This document shows, piece after piece, positions 36,458 through 45,072 of a stretch of DNA of 64,000 nucleotides. The DNA is from Apibacter sp. B3706. GTDB lineage: Bacteria; Bacteroidota; Bacteroidia; Flavobacteriales; Weeksellaceae. The notes under the pieces are model-generated. The model did no database searches. It saw only the letters and a program-made list of their open reading frames with translations, and had not been told where the DNA came from. The position numbers and the translations under genes were made by a program. The stretch spans positions 1 through 64,000 of the forward strand of contig NZ_CP049715.1 in the NCBI RefSeq assembly GCF_011082725.1. The letters are read 5' to 3'. Positions within the stretch are counted from its first letter, which is position 1. Each line of letters starts with the position of its first letter.

Positions 36458-37918
36458 TTAAAATCGGATTTTAGACGGACCAATAAAATTAGTTTTATAC
36501 TCATCTACTTTCTTACCATTTTCGTCAAAGATACCAATAATTACTTCTTCTTTGGTTTTAATTAAATCAGACTGAGGAATTTTAATAGTGGCTGTACCTT
36601 TGAGAGTTTGTTTAGGTTGTATGATAAATTGTGTACCATATCCTACTAAAGTTATACTTGCATGATTGGGTTTAAGTATTTTTACGTTTAGTTTTTTCTT
36701 TTCGGTAGTTTTATTAGAAAATATAAATTGATATTCATCAACAACTAATTGTTCTTCTATAGTAAACTGAGTACCAACAATTTTTAAAAATTTGGTTTCC
36801 ACACTTGATCTAATGAACAATAATGATATACAAACCGATGTCAAAACCAATAAAGCTATAGTGTAGGCAATTAGTCTCGGAGTAAATTTGAAATCCGTTC
36901 TTTTTTCAATCATATTTTCCGAAGCGTACCTAATTAGACCTGTTGGCATTTTCATTCGGGTCATTACCATATCACAAGCATCAATACAAGCAGTACAGTT
37001 CACGCACTCCAATTGACTTCCGTTTCTTATATCAATACCCGTTGGACAAACTTCAACACATTGTTTACAATCTATACAATCTCCTTTTCCTAAAGCTTTT
37101 CTGTCTTCATTTTTCCTCCAACTTGCTCTTCCGGCAGTACCTTCTCCTCTCACGAAATCATAAGCAATATTTATCGTGTCTTTATCAATTAGTACCCCTT
37201 GAAGTCTGCCATATGGACAAACAAAAGTACAGGCTTGTTCTCTGAACCAAGCAAATACAAAATAAAATAAAGTGGTAAATATGATATATACTATAAATAC
37301 GGTGACATTTTTTGAAATACCTTCTTTAAAAATTTTTAGTATCTCATCGGTGCCTAAAACGTAGGAAAATAATACAGCACATATTAGTAAAGAAACAATT
37401 AAAAAGATGGACCATTTTAAAATTCTCTTTTTAATTTTTTGACCGTTCCATTCTTGTTTGTCGAGGCGAATTTGCATATTTCTGTCTCCATCGATAAGAA
37501 ATTCAATTTTCCTGAAAACATGTTCCATAAATATAGTTTGTGGACATATCCAACCGCAAAAAATTCTACCATATGTCACGGTAAATACAATGATGAAAAC
37601 CGTAGTTGTCACTAAACCTATACCAAAAAGATAAAAGTCTGATGGGGAAAAATAAGCTCCGAATATATAGAATTGCCTGTTTAATATATCAAATAGGAAA
37701 ATAGGATTTCCATTGATTTTAACAAATGGAAATATAAACAAAATGATGAGAAGGAATGCACTGACTATATCTCTGTATTTTGTGAATTTGCCATGAGGCT
37801 TTCGGACATAAACCCATTTTCTTTCTCCTGATACGTCTGCAGTAGCAAGGTTCTCTCTGAATTCTTCCTTTTGTTGTTCAAGGTCAGGAATTTTTTTATC
37901 CTCCGTTTCCTGAGACAT
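36458..37918 (-). CDS. ccoG: CcoG: cbb3 oxidase accessory protein with two 4Fe-4S motifs
   Basis: 486 residues. Membrane protein with an N-terminal cytoplasmic region, CGWICPQTIFMEHVFRKIE (about 126-144) and FVCPYGRLQG near 234-243. Ferredoxin motifs CIDCKQCVEVCP and CVNCTACIDACD lie near 281-318. The C-terminal part is an Ig-like periplasmic domain. CcoG is a copper(II) reductase that supplies Cu(I) to the oxidase. First gene of the second half of the locus, after a terminator that follows ccoP. Confidence 0.95.
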   Translation of the reverse strand: MSQETEDKKIPDLEQQKEEFRENLATADVSGERKWVYVRKPHGKFTKYRDIVSAFLLIILFIFPFVKINGNPIFLFDILNRQFYIFGAYFSPSDFYLFGIGLVTTTVFIIVFTVTYGRIFCGWICPQTIFMEHVFRKIEFLIDGDRNMQIRLDKQEWNGQKIKKRILKWSIFLIVSLLICAVLFSYVLGTDEILKIFKEGISKNVTVFIVYIIFTTLFYFVFAWFREQACTFVCPYGRLQGVLIDKDTINIAYDFVRGEGTAGRASWRKNEDRKALGKGDCIDCKQCVEVCPTGIDIRNGSQLECVNCTACIDACDMVMTRMKMPTGLIRYASENMIEKRTDFKFTPRLIAYTIALLVLTSVCISLLFIRSSVETKFLKIVGTQFTIEEQLVVDEYQFIFSNKTTEKKKLNVKILKPNHASITLVGYGTQFIIQPKQTLKGTATIKIPQSDLIKTKEEVIIGIFDENGKKVDEYKTNFIGPSKIRF

Positions 37919-38023
37919 GATGTTTTGTTTATTTAGTTAATTATTAAGTTTGATATCTATAATTATACTTTATTTCATTAAATTCTACATTTATAAAAAA
38001 GAGTAAAATTATATTTAAAAAGC

Positions 38024-38063
38024 AAAAGTCTGTTAATCTCCAATTGAAACTAAACAGACTTTT
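38024..38063 (-). terminator. Terminator between ccoP and ccoG
   Basis: AAAAGTCTGTT (38024-38034) and AACAGACTTTT (38053-38063) form an 11-bp perfect stem. On the minus strand it is followed by Ts (complement of TTTAAAAAGC). It separates the structural ccoNOQP genes from ccoGH and the SafE-type gene. Confidence 0.75.
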
Positions 38064-38077
38064 ATATAATTTTTATT

Positions 38078-39082
38078 TTACTTCTCTGAGTTTGATGAGT
38101 TTTGCGTAGTTGCAGCCGGGGGAGTTGTTTCGGTTGGTGTTGCAGCTGTACCGGATCCTCCTTTATATGCTTTGGACCAAGGTGCTAAATTACCTTGAGG
38201 TTCTTTGGCGGTTTTATCTACTGAACGGCCTTCAGAATCTTTAGGAGAATTTTTATTAAGTTGGTACAAGTAACTTGCCACTTTAACAATATCATTTCCT
38301 TTTATTTCTCCGGTCGCTCCGAACGCTCTCATGGTAGGATTATTTTTACTACCGTTCCATACTGTATAAAAAATATTTTTAAATTCAGAGTCTTCTTTTG
38401 CGTTATTGTATTCTTCTTGAATATTAATCCAATAATCATCCGTTTGGTTAGGACCGGAAAGTCCTTTAGCTCCCTCGCCATGACAAGTTTTACAAATTTG
38501 TTCATAAATTACCTTTCCATCTGCTACTGCATCCGGATTAAATTGAGCGGTTTCTATAGTGGCTTGAGGAGCTATCTTTTCATATTCGGCAATTTCAGCC
38601 ATCTGAGTTTTATATTCTTCTTCATATTCAACATCCGGATGCGCAAAACTTGTAAATGCATAGGAAAAAAGATACACAACACCGTAAGTGATAGTTACGG
38701 CAAATAAACCTATATACCATCTAGGCAATTGATTATCCAATTCTTTTATATTGTCATACCCATGATCTATTAATTTAATCTCACCGGTTTCTTCTGCTTT
38801 GCTTTGTTTGAATGCATCTCTCCAAAGTCGAGTTAAATAAGGGGTTTTTAAAAGTTCTAAATAGTCCTTTTTTTCACTGTCTGAAAGTAACTTAAATTTT
38901 TCAGCATCTATTAAAGCATTTAAAGAATTGTTAATAAGTAATAACACAAAAGAAATGGCAATAGTGGCTAAAAATATAGGATTTGTGATGAAATCAAAGT
39001 TTTGCAAGAACATGTAAAATGCACCGGTAATTAAAAATACCGATAAGATAGCATTTATGACAAAGGGTGTTCTAGGTTTCAT
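38078..39082 (-). CDS. ccoP: CcoP: cbb3 oxidase c-type cytochrome subunit III
   Basis: 334 residues. N-terminal transmembrane helices at about 10-30 and 34-52, a linker, another membrane span near 122-145, then a periplasmic c-type cytochrome domain. The single heme motif is CKTCHG near 196-201, and a Met ligand candidate sits in PTMRAFG. The C-terminus is Pro/Thr/Ser-rich. Proteobacterial CcoP usually carries two CxxCH motifs; only one is here. It is 4 bases downstream of ccoQ. Confidence 0.93.
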   Translation of the reverse strand: MKPRTPFVINAILSVFLITGAFYMFLQNFDFITNPIFLATIAISFVLLLINNSLNALIDAEKFKLLSDSEKKDYLELLKTPYLTRLWRDAFKQSKAEETGEIKLIDHGYDNIKELDNQLPRWYIGLFAVTITYGVVYLFSYAFTSFAHPDVEYEEEYKTQMAEIAEYEKIAPQATIETAQFNPDAVADGKVIYEQICKTCHGEGAKGLSGPNQTDDYWINIQEEYNNAKEDSEFKNIFYTVWNGSKNNPTMRAFGATGEIKGNDIVKVASYLYQLNKNSPKDSEGRSVDKTAKEPQGNLAPWSKAYKGGSGTAATPTETTPPAATTQNSSNSEK

Positions 39083-39086
39083 ATGA

Positions 39087-39287
39087 TCATTTAGTATTTA
39101 TATTATTAGTTCTTTTTTCATTATCCTCCAAGGGTAGATTGCTCATATCGTTATAGTAATTTTTTGGTTTGTTCATTACCATAAAAGTTACTCCAAGAAA
39201 AAATAAGACAAAAAGCAGAAGAGCTAAGCTTTGATAAATTATGGCATTATCTACTCCTGCAATTATTTTATTATAAAATTTGAGCAT
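39087..39287 (-). CDS. ccoQ: CcoQ-like small cbb3 oxidase subunit
   Basis: 66 residues with one transmembrane helix (about 18-40) and a polar C-terminal tail containing the NKPKNYYNDMSNLPLED stretch seen in flavobacterial CcoQ. Identified mainly by size, topology and place between ccoNO and ccoP, with 4-base gaps on both sides. Confidence 0.8.
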   Translation of the reverse strand: MLKFYNKIIAGVDNAIIYQSLALLLFVLFFLGVTFMVMNKPKNYYNDMSNLPLEDNEKRTNNINTK

Positions 39288-39291
39288 TTTT

Positions 39292-41523
39292 CTAATTATT
39301 TGCCGTTTCTACCTGTGTTTTTTTGATATCAACACCAAGTCTTTGTAAATAAGCAATTATAGCTACAATTTCTCTTTTTTCCAATGGAACAAAGTTAGCA
39401 CCCTCAGCCTTTGCAGAGGCATCAAAACCGGCCTTATAGTCGGGTCTGTCTGTAAATATACTGGCTGCAATTTCTTTTGCTTGAGCCTCCATATTAGATT
39501 TATAATTGTCAATATCCTTTTGTTCGTAAGGAACATTGAACCAATTATTCATTAATTCTAACTTTTCTTTAGTTTTGGAGACATTTAATTCGTTATAAAT
39601 TAACCACGGATATCTAGGCATAATGGATCCGGGAGAAGTTTCTCTAGGGTCGAATAAGTGAGTAAAATGCCATGAATCCGGATTTTTTCCTCCTTCTCTG
39701 TGTAAATCAGGTCCGGTTCTTTTAGATCCCCAAAGGAAAGGTCTATCGTATACGTACTCTCCTGCTTTAGAATATTCTCCGTATCGAACTACTTCATCTC
39801 TAAAAGGACGTATCATTTGGGAATGACAGGCATTACAACCTTCACGGATGTATAAGTCTCTTCCTTCCAATTCTAAAGGGGTATAGGGTTTTACACTTGT
39901 TATTTGTGGTATATTGGATTTAACGAAAATGGTTGGTAAAATTTCCACGGCTCCACCGACTGCCAAAGCAATTATTGCTAAAACAGAGAAGAAAAGAGGC
40001 ATTCTTTCTAACCAGGAATGCGTTTTTTCGTTCGGGCCTTTTGCCGGAGAAACATGTAAAGCAGGGGCTTCTGCCTCTTCGTTAGCTACAAATGTACCTT
40101 TTCTAACAGTTGCAATAATGTTTATAACTAATAATATGGCTCCAGAAAGATAAAGTACCCCTCCAATAAATCTAAATATAAAGAAATATCTAAGCGATGT
40201 AACGGTTTCAAGGAAATTCTTCGTAACAAGAGTTCCATCCGGATTAAATTGTTTCCACATTAAGCCTTGAGTAAAACCACTCATGTACATTGGGATAACA
40301 TATAAGATGATTCCCATAGTTCCTAACCAAAAATGCCAGTTGGCTAATTTTACAGAATATAGATTGGTTTTATATATTCTTGGGATGATATAATAAATAA
40401 CTCCAAAAATGATGAAACCGTTCCATCCTAAGGCTCCTAAATGTACGTGTCCTATAACCCAATCGGTAAAATGTCCGATTTTGTTTAATGTTTTAGTAGC
40501 TAATAAAGGACCTTCAAAAGTAGCCATACCGTAGCAGGTTACTGCCACAACAAACATTTTAAGGATAGGATCTTCTCGTACTTTGTCCCATGCACCTCGT
40601 AAGGTTAATAACCCGTTAAGCATACCTCCCCAAGAAGGTGCTATTAGCATAATGGAAAATGCGGTTCCCAGCATTTGAGCCCATGCAGGTAAAGAGGTAT
40701 ATAGTAGGTGGTGAGGACCGGCCCACATGTAGACAAATATTAAGGACCAAAAGTGTATAATAGATAATTTGTAAGAAAACACCGGTCTATTGGCAGCTTT
40801 AGGTAAATAATAATACATTAATCCTAAGATAGGAGTAGTCAAGAAGAATGCTACTGCATTGTGGCCGAACCACCATTGCACCATGGCATCTTGAACTCCT
40901 GAATATATAGAGTAACTTTTTGCTCGTAAAATATTTGAATCTAATGGGATTGCCAAGTTATTAAATACCCACAACAAGGTAATTCCACCCCAAGTAGCTA
41001 TAAAAAACCAAATGGCAACATACATATGACTGATTCTTCTTTTAGCAATGGTAATAAACATGTTCAATCCGAATAATATCCAGATAATGGCTACCATAAT
41101 ATCAATCGGCCATTCATGCTCTGCATATTCTTTGGATGTATTGATTCCCATTAAGAAGGTAATTACTACAGAAACGATAATTAATTGCCATCCCCAAAAA
41201 TGAATCCAACTTAACAGATCACTGGTTCGAGATTTTAATAATCGCTGGGTAGCATAATAAAACCCTGTAAAAAAACCATTACCTACAAACGCATAAATAA
41301 CGGCACTGGTGTGAAGCATTCTCAATCTTCCATATCCCAAAAAGCCTTGAGATCTGGCTAAATCGGCTCCTTCAGTACCAAAGAAAAATTCAGGTAATGT
41401 CGGTATGAATAATAATGAGGCTACAGTAAGTCCGACTATAAAACCAACAATACCCCAAAGTATAGTGGCATAGGCAAACGCTTTTGTAATTTTATTATCA
41501 TATGAAAATTTTTGTGTTTCCAT
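39292..41523 (-). CDS. ccoN: CcoNO: fused cbb3 oxidase catalytic and monoheme cytochrome c subunits
   Basis: 743 residues. The N-terminal ~480 form the 12-helix CcoN subunit, with heme/copper-ligand regions WWFGHNAVAFF near 215-225, AGPHHLLYTSLP near 271-282 and a distal DWVIGHVHLGALGWNG. After a transmembrane segment (about 510-530), the CcoO domain follows with GCNACHSQMIRPFRDEVVRY near 574-593 as the c-type heme motif. Fusion of CcoN and CcoO is usual in Bacteroidota. It pumps protons while reducing oxygen at low oxygen tension. ccoS lies 21 bases upstream. Confidence 0.96.
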   Translation of the reverse strand: METQKFSYDNKITKAFAYATILWGIVGFIVGLTVASLLFIPTLPEFFFGTEGADLARSQGFLGYGRLRMLHTSAVIYAFVGNGFFTGFYYATQRLLKSRTSDLLSWIHFWGWQLIIVSVVITFLMGINTSKEYAEHEWPIDIMVAIIWILFGLNMFITIAKRRISHMYVAIWFFIATWGGITLLWVFNNLAIPLDSNILRAKSYSIYSGVQDAMVQWWFGHNAVAFFLTTPILGLMYYYLPKAANRPVFSYKLSIIHFWSLIFVYMWAGPHHLLYTSLPAWAQMLGTAFSIMLIAPSWGGMLNGLLTLRGAWDKVREDPILKMFVVAVTCYGMATFEGPLLATKTLNKIGHFTDWVIGHVHLGALGWNGFIIFGVIYYIIPRIYKTNLYSVKLANWHFWLGTMGIILYVIPMYMSGFTQGLMWKQFNPDGTLVTKNFLETVTSLRYFFIFRFIGGVLYLSGAILLVINIIATVRKGTFVANEEAEAPALHVSPAKGPNEKTHSWLERMPLFFSVLAIIALAVGGAVEILPTIFVKSNIPQITSVKPYTPLELEGRDLYIREGCNACHSQMIRPFRDEVVRYGEYSKAGEYVYDRPFLWGSKRTGPDLHREGGKNPDSWHFTHLFDPRETSPGSIMPRYPWLIYNELNVSKTKEKLELMNNWFNVPYEQKDIDNYKSNMEAQAKEIAASIFTDRPDYKAGFDASAKAEGANFVPLEKREIVAIIAYLQRLGVDIKKTQVETANN

Positions 41524-41544
41524 TGGTGTTATGTAGTTACTTTA

Positions 41545-41727
41545 TTATTTTTCTTTCTTATCGTTTTTGGATTCTTTTGAATTGCCATCATTGGAATCAA
41601 ATAAAATTCTTACTGCAGGTGATTCATCATCATCAAATTGTCCTTTCTTGATTCCATAGATAAAAAGGATCAAAAATATAACAGCTAATGAAACACTGCA
41701 TAATATCATTAAATATAATATTTCCAT
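41545..41727 (-). CDS. ccoS: CcoS-like cbb3 oxidase maturation protein
   Basis: 60 residues from the ATG at 41727; an upstream in-frame ATG at 41748 is less likely because family members start MEIL-. One transmembrane helix (about 3-25), then the conserved GxxKGQFDDDESPA motif (about 24-37) and a charged Lys/Asp tail. CcoS is required for cofactor insertion into the oxidase. It lies between ccoI and ccoNO. A minus-strand TATTTTTG at 41738-41745 just upstream would place transcription close to the start codon. Confidence 0.88.
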   Translation of the reverse strand: MEILYLMILCSVSLAVIFLILFIYGIKKGQFDDDESPAVRILFDSNDGNSKESKNDKKEK

Positions 41728-41737
41728 ACTGACTGAA

Positions 41738-41745
41738 CAAAAATA
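41738..41745 (-). promoter_or_regulatory. Possible promoter element for ccoS-NOQP
   Basis: Minus-strand TATTTTTG, 10 bases before the ATG at 41727. If used, transcripts would be nearly leaderless. The gap between ccoI and ccoS (143 bases) makes a separate promoter plausible. Confidence 0.3.
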
Positions 41746-41870
41746 CATTTTATTTGATATGAATGATAATGATTTGTAACATATTTTTACATTGCATCTT
41801 TAATTTAGAATATTTCTAAATTGAGGTATATTTTAGGTTATTTGATGTGTTTTCTAATAAAGAAATTACC

Positions 41871-44255
41871 TTATCTTTTTTTAAATGTTTCATATCCAAT
41901 AACTTTACTTACCACGGTGGTGAAAAGTACTACTGAAATGGAACTTACAGGCATAAGTATGGCTGCTACTAAGGGAGAAAGCCTGTTAGAAACTGCAAAA
42001 CTTAATCCTATTATATTATAGCAAAAACTAATAATGAAGCAAATGGAAACTATAACTAAGGCTTTTTTTGATAATTTTAAATATTTAGGTAGATAAGCAA
42101 AATTATTTCCGTCTAAAATGGCATCTGACGAAGGAGTGAAACTGTTTATATCATCTGATATGGCAATACCCACATTAGATTGTTTTAAGGCTCCTGCATC
42201 ATTGAGTCCGTCGCCAAGCATTAAAACTATATGCCCTTGATCTTGTAAATTTTTAATGTAATCGAGCTTATCTTGAGGAGACTGATTAAATTTAATAACC
42301 GTGTCAGTGGAAAATATTTTTTCTAAATTATGCTTTTCGGAATTATTATCTCCACTTACTAATGATATTTTATAATGGTTAAGTGATCTGATAATTTCTT
42401 TTAAATCTTTTCTGTATTGGTTTTTAATTTTATATAACCCTTTGTATACGCCATTGATGGAAATATAAACTGAAGTTTCAGAATTAATATTTTTTTTATT
42501 TCCTACAAAGTCGCATGAGCCTATTTTGTATTCTATACCCTTAATGAACCCTTTTATTCCTTTACCTATTATTTCTTCGTAGTCCTTAATAGATATATGA
42601 TCAATGGGCATGGAAATAGATTCATAAAGTGATCTGCTTAAAGGGTGATTGGAATTTTGAAGTATAGCTTTTAAGTTTTTTAACTCTTCAACAGTAAGTT
42701 TTTCTCCTTCATAACTAATTTTGTTGACTTTATTAATCGTCAAAGTGCCGGTTTTATCAAAAACTATATGGTCTATTTTTGCCAGTTTCTCAACTGTGAT
42801 AGCATCTTTTACGTAAAATTTTTCTTTACCGAAAATTCTCATGATATTTCCGATGGTAAAAGGTGCGGAAAGAGCTAATGCACAGGGACAGGCAACAATC
42901 AATATAGCCGTGATTACTTGGTACATTTGCGAAGTGTTTTTTTCAATGAAATACCAGTATAATCCGCTTACAATTGTGATGATCAGTATGACCATCACAA
43001 AATATTTACTTATGTTATTGGTTATTGAATCAATAGTTGAAGTATCTTTTTTAAATGCTTCATTATTCCATAGCCGGGTAAGATAGCTTTGATTAACTTC
43101 TTTAATGATCTCGAGTTCTATAGTAGTGCCGGATTGTTTTCCTCCGGCAAATATTTTTTCTCCTGTCTTCTTTTCTATTAGTTTGGATTCTCCGGTAATA
43201 AAGCTGTTATCAATAAACGCTTCTCCATGAATGAGAATAGAATCGGCAGGAATTATTTCTTGATTACGTATTAGTATTCTGTCACCAATTTTTAAATTTG
43301 AGATCAGAACATTTTCATGAGTTTTATTGGAGGTAATTTTAGTTACGGCTATGGGATAAAAGGATTTGTAATCTCTATCAAAAGCTAAAGTTTTATAAGT
43401 TCTTTGCTGAAAATACTTACCTAAAAGCATAAAAAATAAAAGTCCGCTTAGAGAATCGAAATAACCGTTACTCATTCCCGTATACGCTTCAAAGCAACTA
43501 CGGAAAAATAAGGCAAATATACCGATAACAATGGGCAAATCAATATTTAATACTCCGTGTTTTAGAGCTCCCCATGCAGATTTATAATAATCTGAAGCGC
43601 AATAAAAAACTACGGGTAATGAGAAAAGGAACATAAGGATTCTGAAAAAATAACTGTATTGTTGAAGCCAAGGGTCTTTTTCAGTTTCGAGAAATTCCGG
43701 AAAGGCAAAAAGCATAATGTTTCCGAAAGCAAATCCGGATATCCCTATTTTTACAAGTAGGGTGTGATCTACTTTTTCAGGTTTTTTTTCAGTAGTTTCA
43801 AAATTAATGACCGGCTTATAGCCTAAATCTGTTAGAAAATTAGCTAATTCACTTAATTTATAGAATTCATTTTTGTAGGCAATTTGTACCGTTTTAGAAG
43901 AAAAATTTACAGTAGAATATGTAATATTAGTATTAATATTTTTTAAACTTTCCAATAACCAAATACAAGCACTGCAATGAATAACGGGTATTTTAAAAGT
44001 TATAAGAGTTAATCCCCCTTCCGAATAATCAATAATTTTATCAAAAATTTGAGGGGTGTCTAAAAATTCAAAATAATTTTGCCCCTTTTCAGGTTTTATT
44101 CCGGCTTTGGAGTTTAAATTATAGTAATTATCCAATTTATTTTGATTTAAAATTTCGTATACAGATTTACATCCGTTACAGCAAAATAATTTATTATCAA
44201 AATCAATTGGAGTGTCCTCAATGATCTGTCCGCAATGATAACAATGCTCACTCAT
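41871..44255 (-). CDS. ccoI: CcoI-like copper-transporting P1B-type ATPase
   Basis: 794 residues. N-terminal Cys-rich metal-binding region with CYHC (5-8) and CCNGC (25-29), then an HMA-like domain with CSAC at 94-97. Eight transmembrane helices with the CPCALAL copper motif, the phosphorylation motif DKTGTLT and a GDGLNDAGALK hinge follow. This exporter type delivers copper for cbb3 assembly rather than detoxification, matching its position upstream of ccoS-NOQP-GH. Divergent from a Crp/Fnr regulator with an 85-base gap. Confidence 0.93.
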   Translation of the reverse strand: MSEHCYHCGQIIEDTPIDFDNKLFCCNGCKSVYEILNQNKLDNYYNLNSKAGIKPEKGQNYFEFLDTPQIFDKIIDYSEGGLTLITFKIPVIHCSACIWLLESLKNINTNITYSTVNFSSKTVQIAYKNEFYKLSELANFLTDLGYKPVINFETTEKKPEKVDHTLLVKIGISGFAFGNIMLFAFPEFLETEKDPWLQQYSYFFRILMFLFSLPVVFYCASDYYKSAWGALKHGVLNIDLPIVIGIFALFFRSCFEAYTGMSNGYFDSLSGLLFFMLLGKYFQQRTYKTLAFDRDYKSFYPIAVTKITSNKTHENVLISNLKIGDRILIRNQEIIPADSILIHGEAFIDNSFITGESKLIEKKTGEKIFAGGKQSGTTIELEIIKEVNQSYLTRLWNNEAFKKDTSTIDSITNNISKYFVMVILIITIVSGLYWYFIEKNTSQMYQVITAILIVACPCALALSAPFTIGNIMRIFGKEKFYVKDAITVEKLAKIDHIVFDKTGTLTINKVNKISYEGEKLTVEELKNLKAILQNSNHPLSRSLYESISMPIDHISIKDYEEIIGKGIKGFIKGIEYKIGSCDFVGNKKNINSETSVYISINGVYKGLYKIKNQYRKDLKEIIRSLNHYKISLVSGDNNSEKHNLEKIFSTDTVIKFNQSPQDKLDYIKNLQDQGHIVLMLGDGLNDAGALKQSNVGIAISDDINSFTPSSDAILDGNNFAYLPKYLKLSKKALVIVSICFIISFCYNIIGLSFAVSNRLSPLVAAILMPVSSISVVLFTTVVSKVIGYETFKKR

Positions 44256-44279
44256 ATATTTGTACTATCACTAAACCTG

Positions 44280-44287
44280 CAAAGTTA
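44280..44287 (-). promoter_or_regulatory. Promoter -7 element TAACTTTG for ccoI
   Basis: Minus-strand TAACTTTG (plus CAAAGTTA), 24 bases upstream of the ccoI ATG. Confidence 0.45.
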
Positions 44288-44313
44288 TATCCTTTTATTT
44301 AAAATTAAAGTAT

Positions 44314-44321
44314 TATTTTTG
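44314..44321 (+). promoter_or_regulatory. Promoter -7 element TATTTTTG for the Crp/Fnr gene
   Basis: TATTTTTG (TAnnTTTG), 19 bases before the ATG at 44341. It is back to back with the ccoI element, leaving 26 bases between the two. Confidence 0.45.
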
Positions 44322-44340
44322 TCCGTAAATTATTAAAAAT

Positions 44341-45054
44341 ATGAGTAATATCATGCCTAAAAATTCAGTAGATTTAATAATATCAGAATTAAAAAATAAA
44401 GATGTTTTAAGCCAATTTACAAAAGAAGAACATAGCATATTGGATAAAGAAATGAAGGAGATTCGTTTTGAAAGAGGTCAAGAAATTATACATGAAGGTT
44501 ATAAACCTACCGGAATATTTGGAGTTATAAGCGGTACGGGTAAAATTAACAGAAAAGGATATAATGGTAAAGATCAAATACTGCGTTTAGTAAAAAAAGG
44601 AGAAATTGTAGGATACCGTTCTTTATTAGGGGGAGAAAGTTTTAGTGCTTCTTGTACCGTTCTAGAAGATATTACTGCAGTATATATCCCTGAAATTATT
44701 TTTCATCGACTGTTAGAAATAAGTTCCAGAGTTTCTTTTGATGTATTAAAAAAAATATCCCAAGACTTAGGAGAAGCAGGAAAAACCATCACTTGGTTAG
44801 CTCAAAATACGGTGAGAGAAAGATTGGCTGCCGTTTTACTTCTTTTAGAGAAAAAACTTGATGTTGATCATGAGGGCTTCATTAAAATTACTCTTACTCG
44901 TGAAGAAATGGCAAATTTAATCGGTACAGCAACAGAAAGTGCGATACGATTAATTTCTGAATTTAAAAATGATGAGCTTATAGAAGTGGAGGGACGAAGA
45001 ATAAAAATTCTTAATCATCAAAAATTGTCCCGACTAGGGCATATTACGTCATAA
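44341..45054 (+). CDS. Crp/Fnr family regulator divergent from the cbb3 locus
   Basis: 237 residues. Cyclic-nucleotide-binding-type beta-roll (about 18-130), dimerisation helix, and a C-terminal winged HTH with LTREEMANLIGTATESAIRLISEF (about 184-207). The N-terminal cysteine cluster of oxygen-sensing Fnr is missing: the only cysteine is in ASCTV. So it cannot be a classical 4Fe-4S Fnr. Its divergent place next to ccoI suggests it controls the oxidase genes. I did not find a convincing TTGAT-N4-ATCAA site in the shared 85 bases. Confidence 0.88.
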   Translation: MSNIMPKNSVDLIISELKNKDVLSQFTKEEHSILDKEMKEIRFERGQEIIHEGYKPTGIFGVISGTGKINRKGYNGKDQILRLVKKGEIVGYRSLLGGESFSASCTVLEDITAVYIPEIIFHRLLEISSRVSFDVLKKISQDLGEAGKTITWLAQNTVRERLAAVLLLLEKKLDVDHEGFIKITLTREEMANLIGTATESAIRLISEFKNDELIEVEGRRIKILNHQKLSRLGHITS

Positions 45055-45072
45055 AAATTATAAATTTTAAAT

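Noticed and set aside
41754-41767. Possible Fnr box TTGAT-N4-ATGAT before ccoS
   Set aside because: The second half should be ATCAA; two of five bases differ. Not strong enough to claim.
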